Below are positions 34,885 to 43,913 of a stretch of 64,000 nt of DNA, in pieces (position 1 is the first letter of the stretch; every line of letters starts with the position of its first letter). The notes under the pieces are model-generated. The model did no database searches, was not told the origin of the DNA, and saw only the letters and a program-made list of their open reading frames with translations. Position numbers and translations under genes: made by a program. The DNA is from Sediminitomix flava. GTDB lineage: Bacteria > Bacteroidota > Bacteroidia > Cytophagales > Flammeovirgaceae. The stretch lies in assembly GCF_003149185.1 (NCBI RefSeq), contig NZ_QGDO01000005.1:310001-374000 (forward strand), given 5' to 3'.

Positions 34885-36453
34885 ATGATACTTAAAAAAA
34901 TAAAATCTACCTTAGCTTTAGCATTAACCTGTTTACTTTTTAGTAGCTCATGTTCCAGTTTTTTTGATGGAGTTAATATAATAGTTACACTAAAAGAAGA
35001 AGTTCAGCCAATAGCAACATTACAAATTATGGATGCTGTGACAGGTGAGGTTCCTAATAATCTAACTCTAACTCTTTCAGGTGCTGACAAAAGTTCTATT
35101 GTCAATTTTAATGGAGGAAAGAATTTTAATGTAAATGAACAAGGTATTATCACCTTTGCTATTCAACATAGTTCTGAAAATGTAGAAAGAGTAGATTTTG
35201 ATGTTACAGTAAATGCCAATGGTTATGTCAGTTCTTCTCTTCATATTAGTTTTTATGGAGAAGAAATAAATAGTTATGTTTTAGGTTTAGTACATCCTGA
35301 TAATACACCCGAGGGAGTCTATGCAACAGCTCCACAAATAGAAAATAGTAGTGATGGAATTACTGCTAATACTGTAATTAGCGCTAGCCCAGAACAAGCC
35401 CCCGAAACAACCGCTTACATTCAAATTGCAGAAGGTACTCAAGTCTTTGCTCAAAATGGAAATCAAATAGAAGGAGATTTAGAAGTAAAGTTAGTCTATT
35501 TTGATCCTACTTCTGAAGAAGCTCTTAGAGCATTTCCTGGAGGTTTAGAAGTGTATGCTAACATCGATAATAATGAGCCAGAGGCAGGTGTTTTTACCTC
35601 TGCTGGTTTGGTTAATATTACGATGGAAAGCGGAGGAAAAAGTGTAAAAACTTTTTCAGAGTCAATCTTGGTAGATATAGAAATTAACTCCGAAATATAT
35701 AATCCTGAAGAAGGAAGAACTATACGAGAAGGAGATGAAATTCCTTATTGGAGCATGAGTACTTCAACAAATCAATGGGAATTAGAAGGGACAACTGTAG
35801 TAGAGTTGAATAGTCAGTCAGGGAAGTTATATGCAAGAATGGAAGTTGATCACCTATCATATTGGAATCTTGATTGGTTTTCTTCAGCAAATTGTACTCA
35901 GAATTCTCGTGTAATTATAAACCTCAATAATTTACCTGAAGGATATTACCCTTGTGGATTGGAAAATACAGAAACAGGCTTAATCTTTCGTTATGCGTGG
36001 AAATATTTAAAAGATGGGGATGCTATTACTTTTTATAATACCCCACAAAGTATGAATGTAAGATTGCATGTATTCGAAAATGGAGTATGTAATAGAAATT
36101 CAATGGCAATTTCTGAAGAATTTGCAATATGTGGAGAGGTTAATAAAGTACTAAACTTAAATGCGACTACTTCTACCCCAGATGTTGTGAACTTTGATCT
36201 TAAAGCTGAATGTATAGATAACCCTGATATATCAGCAAGACCAAATACACCGATATACTTTAAATCATCAGACTGTAGATATTGGCAATATTTAGGGTAT
36301 ATGTATAATGGGAAAATGACAACGAGTCAATTAGTTATCGGTAAAACATATGAATTTTGGACTGTTTATAGTGATGTCTTTACGTATTTAGTTCCAAGTT
36401 CAAACATTGAATACGTTTATCAGTATGCTGAAAGTCCATGTAATTCTAACTAG
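34885..36453 (+). CDS. Large lipoprotein of unknown function, partner of the barrel gene
   Basis: 522 residues. The lipobox FSSSC puts lipidated Cys at about 23. The N-terminal domain has Ig-like strands (VTLKEEVQPIATLQIMD, NLTLTLSG). A middle domain (about 150-330) with IQIAEGTQVFAQ, YWSMSTSTNQWELEG and a SYWNLDW tail looks like the beta sandwich shared by some surface adhesin-type proteins (inference). The last 190 residues contain several Cys pairs (SSANCTQN, YPCGLENT, CNRNS, ICGEV), unusual for this window and suggesting disulfides. It follows the barrel gene in an operon and ends at a hairpin. Confidence 0.72.
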   Translation: MILKKIKSTLALALTCLLFSSSCSSFFDGVNIIVTLKEEVQPIATLQIMDAVTGEVPNNLTLTLSGADKSSIVNFNGGKNFNVNEQGIITFAIQHSSENVERVDFDVTVNANGYVSSSLHISFYGEEINSYVLGLVHPDNTPEGVYATAPQIENSSDGITANTVISASPEQAPETTAYIQIAEGTQVFAQNGNQIEGDLEVKLVYFDPTSEEALRAFPGGLEVYANIDNNEPEAGVFTSAGLVNITMESGGKSVKTFSESILVDIEINSEIYNPEEGRTIREGDEIPYWSMSTSTNQWELEGTTVVELNSQSGKLYARMEVDHLSYWNLDWFSSANCTQNSRVIINLNNLPEGYYPCGLENTETGLIFRYAWKYLKDGDAITFYNTPQSMNVRLHVFENGVCNRNSMAISEEFAICGEVNKVLNLNATTSTPDVVNFDLKAECIDNPDISARPNTPIYFKSSDCRYWQYLGYMYNGKMTTSQLVIGKTYEFWTVYSDVFTYLVPSSNIEYVYQYAESPCNSN

Positions 36454-36475
36454 TTTAAAATTATAAAATAAGTAT

Positions 36476-36522
36476 AAAAAGCTACTGTATTCTCTATTTT
36501 TGAGAAATCAGTAGCTTTTTTT
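36476..36522 (+). terminator. Intrinsic terminator after the lipoprotein gene
   Basis: AAAAGCTACTG pairs with CAGTAGCTTTT around a loop that has its own short TCTC...GAGA stem, followed by a T-run. Confidence 0.8.
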
Positions 36523-36592
36523 ATGAAGAATTCAGAATCCGTGATACAAATCAATTTAAGCTGTTTTTAATCTAATTAACTTTATATTTGTT

Positions 36593-36600
36593 GCTATTAC
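36593..36600 (+). promoter_or_regulatory. Predicted -7 element of the dipeptidyl-peptidase gene
   Basis: TATATTTG, an exact TAnnTTTG match, 83 bases before the ATG. No clear -33 element is at the right spacing. Confidence 0.4.
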
Positions 36601-36683
36601 ATATAAATGAGATGGTAGTTTATTGTTAAATTAGCATCAATAGAAACAATTTTTAGCTTAAACAATTAGAAAACGGATTAGAA

Positions 36684-38825
36684 ATGAAACGAGTACTACT
36701 TAGTGCATTTTTAGCTATTGTAAGCTTAAATGCCTTTGCTCATGAGGGGATGTGGTTACCTCAACTGATAAACCAATTGAATGAAGCCGATATGCAAAAA
36801 AATGGTTTCAAATTAACTGCAGAAGATATTTATTCGATCAACAAATCTAGTATGAAAGATGCTGTGGTTTGGTTTGGGAGAGGTTGTACTGGAGAAGTAG
36901 TTTCTGATCAAGGTCTACTTTTGACAAATCACCACTGTGGTTATGGTCAGATTCAATCGCATTCAACTACTGAAGATAACTATTTGCTGGATGGTTTTTG
37001 GGCTAATAATCAGTCAGAAGAATTAGCGAATGAAGGTCTTACAGCTAGCTTTATTGTTAGAATTGATGATGTGACCAAAAAGGTATTGAAAGGAACAAAT
37101 GATGGCCTTTCTGAAGAAAAGAGACAAGAAATTATCAAGAAAAATATTGATAAGATTGTTAAAAAGGCAAGTAAAGGAAATTCTTACGAAATCTTCATCA
37201 AACCATTTTTCTATGGTAATGAATACTATATGTTCGTAATGAATACTTTTAAAGACATTCGTCTTGTAGGTGCACCGCCATCATCTATTGGTAAATTTGG
37301 TAGTGATACAGACAACTGGGTTTGGCCTAGACATACAGGTGACTTTTCAGTTTTCAGAATTTATGCAAATGAAAATAATGAACCTGCTGAATACTCAGAA
37401 AATAATAAGCCATACAAGCCAGCTCATCATTTTCCTATTTCATTGAAAGGGGTTAAAGAAGGTGATTTTACAATGGTTTATGGATTCCCTGGACGTACAA
37501 AGCAATATATCCCATCATATGGTGTTTCTTATGTCGTTGACAAAGCGAATCCTGTGAAAATTCAGATGCGAGATAGAGCGTTAGCTGTTATGAAGGAAGC
37601 AATGGACGCTGATGAAAAAGTCTTTATTCAATACGCATCAAAATATGCTCGTGTAGCCAACTATTGGAAAAAGTGGATTGGTGAGAGTATGGGACTTGAA
37701 AGGTTAGGAGCAATTGATAGAAAGAAGGAGTTAGAGTCTGAATTTGAAGCCTTAGTTAAAGATAGGGATGAATACAAAGATGTTTTACCAAGTCTTGAAA
37801 AGTTATACAAGGATGTAGAAGAGTATAATTTTGCTTATGAATTATTCATTGAGATTTTCTATTATTCACCAGAGGCTTTAAGATATGCATATAGATTTAG
37901 TAATGCGGTGAATGGAAAAAGTGAGATGAAAGAAGATGAATGGTCGAAAGAGCAGGATTATCTTGAAACGCAAACAGAGAGATTCTTTGGAAACTATAAT
38001 GCTAAAGTTGATCAGAAACTGTTTGTCGTTATGATGTCAATGTATGCAGAAAATATATCTGAAGATTTGAAGGCTCCAGCCTTAAAAGAACTAGAAAAAA
38101 CATATAATGGCGATTTTGAAAAAATGGCTGAAGAAATCTATTCAAAATCTGCATTTGTATCTGCTGAGAGAATTAAACCTTATGTAAACGGAGAGAAGGA
38201 GATTTCAGAATTGAAAAATGATCCTTTCTATCAATTGGCAACAGGTCTCGAAAGCTTCTATCAATTAGCCATCAAACCTGAAAGAAATAGGCTTAATGCA
38301 GAAATTGAGAAGCAAATGGCTACTTATGTGAAAGGTCAAATGGAGTTGATGCCAAAGAAATATTGGCCAGACGCAAACTCTACTTTAAGAGTTACATATG
38401 GTAAAGTTGAAGGTTCTGAACCAAGAGACGGTATGGCATATCTACCAACTACAACTTTAGAAGGAGTAGTTGAGAAACGAGTAAAAACTGATGATAAAAA
38501 GCATGAGTTCTATGTGCCTCAAAGACTTGTCGATTTGTATAATGAAAAAGATTATGGTCGTTATGCTGAGGATGGAAAAATGATAGTTTGCTTCACTGGT
38601 TCAAATCATACGACAGGTGGTAACTCTGGTAGCCCAGTAATTAATGGTGAAGGGCAGTTAATAGGAATTAACTTTGACCGTTCATGGGAGAGCACAATGT
38701 CGGATATTATGTTTGACCCAGAACGTTGTAGAAATATTACAGTTGATATTCGTTACGTATTATTCGTAATCGATAAATATGCTGGAGCTAAATGGTTAGT
38801 AGATGAGATGACTATTGTCGAATAA
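36684..38825 (+). CDS. S46-family dipeptidyl-peptidase, DPP11-like (acidic P1 specificity)
   Basis: 713 residues, the normal length for DPP7/DPP11. It is a periplasmic serine peptidase that releases dipeptides from oligopeptides. Signal peptide: residues 1-19. The catalytic residues are His in TNHHCGY (83-84), Asp in RHTGDFSVFR (about 220) and Ser648 in GGNSGSPVIN. Arg666 in NFDRSWE is 18 residues past the Ser, the same spacing as Ser655-Arg673 in P. gingivalis DPP11, which gives Asp/Glu preference at P1; DPP7 has Gly there. A -7 element TATATTTG lies at 36593-36600, 84 bases before the ATG. Confidence 0.92.
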   Translation: MKRVLLSAFLAIVSLNAFAHEGMWLPQLINQLNEADMQKNGFKLTAEDIYSINKSSMKDAVVWFGRGCTGEVVSDQGLLLTNHHCGYGQIQSHSTTEDNYLLDGFWANNQSEELANEGLTASFIVRIDDVTKKVLKGTNDGLSEEKRQEIIKKNIDKIVKKASKGNSYEIFIKPFFYGNEYYMFVMNTFKDIRLVGAPPSSIGKFGSDTDNWVWPRHTGDFSVFRIYANENNEPAEYSENNKPYKPAHHFPISLKGVKEGDFTMVYGFPGRTKQYIPSYGVSYVVDKANPVKIQMRDRALAVMKEAMDADEKVFIQYASKYARVANYWKKWIGESMGLERLGAIDRKKELESEFEALVKDRDEYKDVLPSLEKLYKDVEEYNFAYELFIEIFYYSPEALRYAYRFSNAVNGKSEMKEDEWSKEQDYLETQTERFFGNYNAKVDQKLFVVMMSMYAENISEDLKAPALKELEKTYNGDFEKMAEEIYSKSAFVSAERIKPYVNGEKEISELKNDPFYQLATGLESFYQLAIKPERNRLNAEIEKQMATYVKGQMELMPKKYWPDANSTLRVTYGKVEGSEPRDGMAYLPTTTLEGVVEKRVKTDDKKHEFYVPQRLVDLYNEKDYGRYAEDGKMIVCFTGSNHTTGGNSGSPVINGEGQLIGINFDRSWESTMSDIMFDPERCRNITVDIRYVLFVIDKYAGAKWLVDEMTIVE

Positions 38826-38835
38826 GTTTACAATT

Positions 38836-38876
38836 AAAAAAGCCTCGAATCTTCAACTGATTCGAGGCTTTTTTTA
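38836..38876. terminator. Bidirectional terminator
   Basis: AAAAAGCCTCGAAT and ATTCGAGGCTTTTTTT form a long GC-containing stem between convergent genes. Confidence 0.88.
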
Positions 38877-38884
38877 TGATAATT

Positions 38885-39622
38885 CTATTTGCCAAATACT
38901 TTTTCAAGAAGATCTGTCGCTCTTGCTTTAGGATCATTTCTGATTTCTTTTTCCTCTTTTGCAATTTGAACAAAAAGTCCATCTATTGCTTTTTGAGTTA
39001 CATAATCTGTTAGGTTTGGATTTACCTTTTTTACAAACGGGATTTTATTGTACTGATTAAAAACATCATCCCAATATTTTGTAGCATTTACTTTCTCCAA
39101 TGAGTTCTCAACTATAGGTTTGAATTTTTTGACTAATTCATCATTGGTAGATTTTTTAAGGTATTGTGTTGCAGAATTATCAGTTCCTTTTAAAATATCA
39201 ACCGCATCATTGATTGTCATCTGCTTTATGGCGTTTACAAAGAGTGTTTTAGCTTCAGGAGCAGCTTGTTCTGCAGCTCTATTTAGTGATTCTACAGCAT
39301 CTTCAACAAGTTTTTCTTGACCAACTAATTTCAGTTTTTGCTCAACCATTCCTACTTCTTCTGGAAGTGGAATTTTGATTTCAGGATTCAAAAAATATCC
39401 ATTTGTTTTAGCTACTTCATCGACACCTTTCTTTATACCAATCGTAAGCGCTTCTTTTAAGCCATCGGACACTTCTTTCTCACTTAAACCTAAAAATGAG
39501 GAAGAATTTGAAGTACTAGCCTCTTGGGTATTTTGCTTTTTCTTGAAGAAATCCCAAAACTGTGCGTAGGACACACTTTGAATTAGGAATAGGTTTAAGA
39601 GTAATAGTAGGGTTACTTTCAT
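38885..39622 (-). CDS. DUF4197 exported protein
   Basis: 245 residues. The signal peptide ends SYAQ at about residue 21. The rest is almost entirely helical and matches the DUF4197 pattern: LSEKEVSDGLKEALTIGIKKGV, GYFLNPEIKIPLPEEV, AAEQAAPEAKTLFVNAIKQM, DAVDILKG, TDYVTQKAIDGLFVQIAKEE. DUF4197 has no established function. The protein is periplasmic or outer-membrane associated. It is the third gene of a minus-strand run with prmC, 17 bases downstream of the prmC stop. Confidence 0.88.
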   Translation of the reverse strand: MKVTLLLLLNLFLIQSVSYAQFWDFFKKKQNTQEASTSNSSSFLGLSEKEVSDGLKEALTIGIKKGVDEVAKTNGYFLNPEIKIPLPEEVGMVEQKLKLVGQEKLVEDAVESLNRAAEQAAPEAKTLFVNAIKQMTINDAVDILKGTDNSATQYLKKSTNDELVKKFKPIVENSLEKVNATKYWDDVFNQYNKIPFVKKVNPNLTDYVTQKAIDGLFVQIAKEEKEIRNDPKARATDLLEKVFGK

Positions 39623-39639
39623 CAGATTATAATTTAGTC

Positions 39640-40482
39640 TTATATTTTTTGACCTTCAATATGGCGTTGCTTTCCTTGCATATCTTCAATTATAAAGATA
39701 TTCTTGAAACCAAAGTCAGCTAACAATGCTTCCATATCTTTTCCATACTGTTCATTGATTTCAAAATAAAGCCAACCTCCAGTTTTTAGTTTTGCAGCTG
39801 CAAGTTCAGTAATTCTTTTATAAAAAATTAATGGATTTTGATCAGGAACAAACAAGGCTAATTCAGGTTCGAAATCTAATACATTATTAGCCATCAATTT
39901 TTTTTCATCATTGGTGACATACGGAGGGTTACTTACAATGATATCAAGTTCAGAAAAGTCATCAAGACCATAATTTAGAATATCTTGATTAAGAAAGTTA
40001 ATCTTAGCACTAAGCTTATCTGCATTTTCAGAAGCTATTTTTAGCGCACCTTTTGAAATGTCAATACTCGATACCTCTGCTTGAGGAAGCTCCAGTTTCA
40101 AGGTAATTGGTATACACCCAGAACCTGTTCCGATATCTAAAATATTGATTGATTCTTGTCTATTATGCCTTTGGATGATTTTGTAAACAAGTTCTTCCGT
40201 CTCGGGTCTAGGAATTAGGACATTAGCATCTACTTTAAACATATGACCATAAAAATGAGACTCTCCAAATATATATTGGACAGGCTCATTTTTATTTAAT
40301 CTTTCTATAATCTTCTTTTCTTTCTCTGGATTATTCTCAAATTGTTTTTCCAGTAGAATAGCATTTCGGTCTAATTGATAAAGGTGATCTAGAATCATAA
40401 ATGCGATCTGCTTCTTCTCATTTTCATCTTCAATGTGCAGTTCTGATTCTAGATATTTAAGGTGCAATTTTGCATTTTTCAT
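39640..40482 (-). CDS. prmC: Peptide chain release factor glutamine N5-methyltransferase
   Basis: 280 residues. It methylates the Gln of the GGQ motif in release factors RF1 and RF2. Diagnostic motifs are the SAM-binding DIGTGSGCI (116-124) and NPPY (185-188), and NVLIPRPETEELV before them. It is preceded directly by the 192-aa gene (abutting, no gap), so they are co-transcribed. The N-terminal 90 residues are the release-factor-binding helical domain. Confidence 0.96.
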   Translation of the reverse strand: MKNAKLHLKYLESELHIEDENEKKQIAFMILDHLYQLDRNAILLEKQFENNPEKEKKIIERLNKNEPVQYIFGESHFYGHMFKVDANVLIPRPETEELVYKIIQRHNRQESINILDIGTGSGCIPITLKLELPQAEVSSIDISKGALKIASENADKLSAKINFLNQDILNYGLDDFSELDIIVSNPPYVTNDEKKLMANNVLDFEPELALFVPDQNPLIFYKRITELAAAKLKTGGWLYFEINEQYGKDMEALLADFGFKNIFIIEDMQGKQRHIEGQKI

Positions 40483-41043
40483 TTAATACTCACTTGTTTC
40501 AGTGTGTTGGCTATAATAGCTCATTTTCAATTCTTTCAATCTTTTGTCATTTTCAGTAACCCAAGTCCTTTTGTTGTAATCTCCATTAGGATATACTTCT
40601 TCATAGGTTACATATTCTGAATTATATTTTTCGAACTCATCATAAAAATATAATTCAATCATTGCAAAGTTTCGTGTGATATTTTCGAGCAATGAAAGAT
40701 AGTAAGGGTCTTCTTTCGAAATTACATTTCGTTGTTTTTGGAGTCTGATATTTTTCTTACTCTCTACTTCTTCAACCCACTCAATATTGTCTTGAATTAA
40801 TTTATTTCTTAATTGCTCATAGTATGTATATTCTTCTTCAGACAATTCAAATAAATCTTTGCCAAAATACTTTTGCCACAAGTCATCATCTTCCGGAGTC
40901 GTCTTTAACCTAGCCCATAGGGTTGGTTTTGAGAAAGGGTCATCCAAAGTTTCATCTTCAGGTTGTTCGTAATCTTGGGAAAAGAGTAAAGTACAGTTAA
41001 AAAATGAAGTGAGAATGAGAAAATAAAGGATTTTGATATTCAT
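40483..41043 (-). CDS. Unrecognised exported protein upstream of prmC
   Basis: I place the start at the ATG at 41043 (MNIKILYFLILTSFFNC), giving 186 residues with a lipobox-like or signal segment ending near residue 25; the ATG at 41061 adds only MNLSTM before it. The body is acidic and tyrosine-rich (DYEQPEDETLDDPF, DLFELSEEEYTYYEQL, YYSQHTETSEY) with charged helices. I do not recognise the family. Its stop codon abuts the prmC start, so it is co-transcribed with prmC and DUF4197; this looks like genomic convenience rather than shared function. Confidence 0.65.
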   Translation of the reverse strand: MNIKILYFLILTSFFNCTLLFSQDYEQPEDETLDDPFSKPTLWARLKTTPEDDDLWQKYFGKDLFELSEEEYTYYEQLRNKLIQDNIEWVEEVESKKNIRLQKQRNVISKEDPYYLSLLENITRNFAMIELYFYDEFEKYNSEYVTYEEVYPNGDYNKRTWVTENDKRLKELKMSYYSQHTETSEY

Positions 41044-41195
41044 CATCGTACTTAAATTCAAATGTTGTAATAATATAACGATGGAAAAGAATATTATTTT
41101 AAACGAAAATATAGAATTTCTTTCTCATTAATAGAAAAACAATATTTTTCATATTCTTTAATTGAAAAAACTCATACGGAATAAGTTCAAAAAGT

Positions 41196-41233
41196 ACAAA
41201 AATCCCTATCGTAGTAAACGATAGGGATTTTTT
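41196..41233 (-). terminator. Terminator after pyrE
   Basis: AAAAATCCCTATCGT and ACGATAGGGATTTTT form a 13- to 15-bp stem with a six-base loop just after the pyrE stop codon at 41239. Confidence 0.85.
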
Positions 41234-41238
41234 GAATA

Positions 41239-41868
41239 TTATCCCCAAACGGAAGGATTTTCCCTCCATTCTTTTAATGTTTCTAGTTTTGAAGCATCAA
41301 TGTAGTCTTTTTCTAAAGCTACCTCCAATAGAGTTGGGTAGTTTGAGAGAGTACGGTATTCGATAGCTGCTTCTTTGAAGTTGTTATCCGCAATTGGGAA
41401 TCCGTAAGTGAAGATAGAAACTAGCCCTAGTACTTCAACTCCGGCAGCTTGTAGGTCTTTTGCTGCTTTGATTGAACTACCACCAGTTGAGATCAAATCT
41501 TCAATAACAACAGCTTTTGCGCCTTCTCTCACTTCACCTTCAATCATGTTAGTCATACCATGTCCTTTTGGTTTTGATCTCACATAACAGAATGGTAATC
41601 CTAGTTCTTCAGCAACAAGAGCACCTTGAGGAATACCGGCAGTAGCTACACCAGCTATTACTTCTACCTCAGGAAATTCTTCTTTAATTAGTTTAGCTAA
41701 GGCCTCTTTCACATATGTTCTTACATCTGGGTAAGAAAGAGAAAGACGGTTGTCACAGTAAATAGGAGATTTCCAACCTGATGCCCACGTAAACGGAGTT
41801 TCGGGACGAATTTTTATTGCTTTTATCTCCAAAAGCATTTCTGCTATTTTCTTCGCTGTATTTTCCAT
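41239..41868 (-). CDS. pyrE: Orotate phosphoribosyltransferase
   Basis: 209 residues from the ATG at 41868. It converts orotate and PRPP to orotidine 5'-phosphate in pyrimidine synthesis. The PRPP-binding motif is VVIEDLISTGGSS; the N-terminal FTWASGWKSPIYCDNR is characteristic. I prefer this start to the ATG at 41883 because the -7 element TACTTTTG lies between the two ATGs (minus strand 41880-41873), so the longer form would not be transcribed. The gene stands alone. Confidence 0.96.
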   Translation of the reverse strand: MENTAKKIAEMLLEIKAIKIRPETPFTWASGWKSPIYCDNRLSLSYPDVRTYVKEALAKLIKEEFPEVEVIAGVATAGIPQGALVAEELGLPFCYVRSKPKGHGMTNMIEGEVREGAKAVVIEDLISTGGSSIKAAKDLQAAGVEVLGLVSIFTYGFPIADNNFKEAAIEYRTLSNYPTLLEVALEKDYIDASKLETLKEWRENPSVWG

Positions 41869-41872
41869 GCCG

Positions 41873-41880
41873 CAAAAGTA
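41873..41880 (-). promoter_or_regulatory. Predicted -7 element of the pyrE promoter, decides the start
   Basis: TACTTTTG on the minus strand, an exact TAnnTTTG match. The ATG at 41868 lies only 4 bases after it, so transcription should begin at or very near the start codon. Confidence 0.5.
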
Positions 41881-41999
41881 CATTTATTTTTTTTCTAAAA
41901 AAATCACATCTTAGGATGATCTAATCACTATTTTTGACTCTTTTCAAGAATAACAATTTTTCTAGGATTAGAAATACAAAACTGAAGAATAGCTAGAGC

Positions 42000-43913
42000 A
42001 TGAATGCGAAAATTGGGCAAATATTGAAGTATTATTGGGGGTTTGATAGCTTTAGACCTTTACAGGAAGATATAATTACCTCAGTATTAGAGAAACAGGA
42101 TACTTTGGCACTTTTACCGACAGGTGGAGGAAAGTCGATTTGTTTTCAAGTTCCTGCTTTAGCAATAGAGGGTGTGTGTGTGGTTGTTACGCCACTTATA
42201 GCCCTTATGAAAGATCAAGTGCAGAATTTGAAAGCAAAAAAAATTCCTGCCGAAGCTCTCTACTCGGGAATGCCTAAAAGACAAATTGATCTGATTCTTG
42301 ATAATTGTATTTATGGAAAAGTGAAATTCTTGTACGTTTCACCTGAAAGATTAAAAACGAAGTTGTTTTTAGAGAGGGCGGCACAGATGAATATTAGTCT
42401 TATTGCTGTAGATGAAGCTCATTGTATTTCACAATGGGGATACGATTTCAGACCTCCCTATTTACAAATAGCCGATTTTAGAAAGACAATTCCAGATGTC
42501 CCAATTTTGGCTCTTACAGCAAGTGCTGGAAAGCTAGTTCAGAGTGATATCAAGGAAAAGTTGCTATTCGGAGCGAAGTCAAAAACTTTTTCGAATAGTT
42601 TTCAACGTAAGAATCTTTCATTTTCAGTACGAGAAGCTGAAGATAAAGCTGTTAAACTAAAAGAAATTTTAAGTAGGGTAGAAGGCTGTGCAATTGTGTA
42701 TTTAAGAAATAGGCAAGGGACAGAGGATGTAGCTAATTACTTGAATCATTATGGGGTTTCATCAGATTTTTATCATGCTGGGTTAAATAACCAAGAACGC
42801 AGTTTGAAGCAAGATAAATGGATGAATAATCAGACAAGAGTAATGGTTGCAACCAACGCTTTCGGAATGGGAATAGATAAACCAGATGTTCGAATTATAA
42901 TCCATTTAGATCCCTCAGACAGTATTGAAGCATATTATCAAGAAGCAGGAAGGGCAGGGCGTGATGGTGAAAAATCCTATGCTGTATTGCTTAATCAGAC
43001 GAAGGATTTTGATAGAATTAAACAAAGAATTGATAAGCGGTACCCCGAACCAAAAGTTTTAAGACGAGTCTATCAGATACTTGGGAATTACTTCAGACTT
43101 GCTGCAGGTGGAGGTGAAATGGCAACTTTTGATTTCGTTCTTGAAGATTTTCTCAAAAAATATGACTTACCCCATGCGGAGACTTTTTATGCTTTGAAGT
43201 GTCTAGAAGAGCAAGGTTTCATTCTTATCAGTGAGCCAATCTATCAGAATTCAAATTTTATGTTTGCGGTATCACAAGAGAATGTATATAAATTTCAAGT
43301 GGCAAATTATGCCTTCGATCCATTATTGAAGAGTTTGGTGAGATTTTATGGCGGTGAAGCATTTACACATTATGTCAATATTTCAGAGCAGACACTAGCA
43401 AATAGTATTCATGTGAGTGTTTCTCAACTCAGAGAGTATTTAGCAGAGTTACATTCTCAAGGTATTTTGGTTTTCCAAACACAGAAAGATAAAGCACAGC
43501 TCACTTATCTGACTGAAAGATATGTAGCAGATAATCTGCCGATAGATGTCAAAATTTTAAAGGAAAGAAAGGCTAGAGAGCTTGAGAAAATCCAAGCAAT
43601 GATGAATTATACACAAAATACTAGAAGATGCAGAAGCGTATTGATCTCTGAGTATTTTGATGAAACAACGGCAAAACCATGTGGCGTATGCGATAATTGT
43701 ATCAAATATCTTAAAAAAGCATCTCAACCTTTAGATTTGAAAAAGGACATTCAATCTCTATTGGAAAAAGTAAAGGAAGCAGATATTCAAGAAATTGAAT
43801 CTAAACTTAGACCAACAAATAAAAATTACTTGATAGATTTAGTACGAGAAATGGTAGAAGAAGGGGAATTGCATTTAGATGAATTTGGGCAGATTAGCTT
43901 GGCTAACTTATAG
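42000..43913 (+). CDS. recQ: RecQ-family ATP-dependent DNA helicase without HRDC domain
   Basis: 637 residues. A 3'-5' helicase acting in recombination repair. Motif 0 FDSFRPLQEDII, Walker A TGGGKS (41-46), DEAH at 138-141 followed by CISQWGYDFRP, and motif VI YQEAGRAGRDG are all present. A zinc-binding RQC region ends in CGVCDNC. After it there is a short acidic C-terminal winged-helix-like tail (residues about 580-637) rather than an HRDC domain, so this is the shorter RecQ type. It overlaps the end of the convergent PAS gene by 6 bases. Confidence 0.95.
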   Translation: MNAKIGQILKYYWGFDSFRPLQEDIITSVLEKQDTLALLPTGGGKSICFQVPALAIEGVCVVVTPLIALMKDQVQNLKAKKIPAEALYSGMPKRQIDLILDNCIYGKVKFLYVSPERLKTKLFLERAAQMNISLIAVDEAHCISQWGYDFRPPYLQIADFRKTIPDVPILALTASAGKLVQSDIKEKLLFGAKSKTFSNSFQRKNLSFSVREAEDKAVKLKEILSRVEGCAIVYLRNRQGTEDVANYLNHYGVSSDFYHAGLNNQERSLKQDKWMNNQTRVMVATNAFGMGIDKPDVRIIIHLDPSDSIEAYYQEAGRAGRDGEKSYAVLLNQTKDFDRIKQRIDKRYPEPKVLRRVYQILGNYFRLAAGGGEMATFDFVLEDFLKKYDLPHAETFYALKCLEEQGFILISEPIYQNSNFMFAVSQENVYKFQVANYAFDPLLKSLVRFYGGEAFTHYVNISEQTLANSIHVSVSQLREYLAELHSQGILVFQTQKDKAQLTYLTERYVADNLPIDVKILKERKARELEKIQAMMNYTQNTRRCRSVLISEYFDETTAKPCGVCDNCIKYLKKASQPLDLKKDIQSLLEKVKEADIQEIESKLRPTNKNYLIDLVREMVEEGELHLDEFGQISLANL

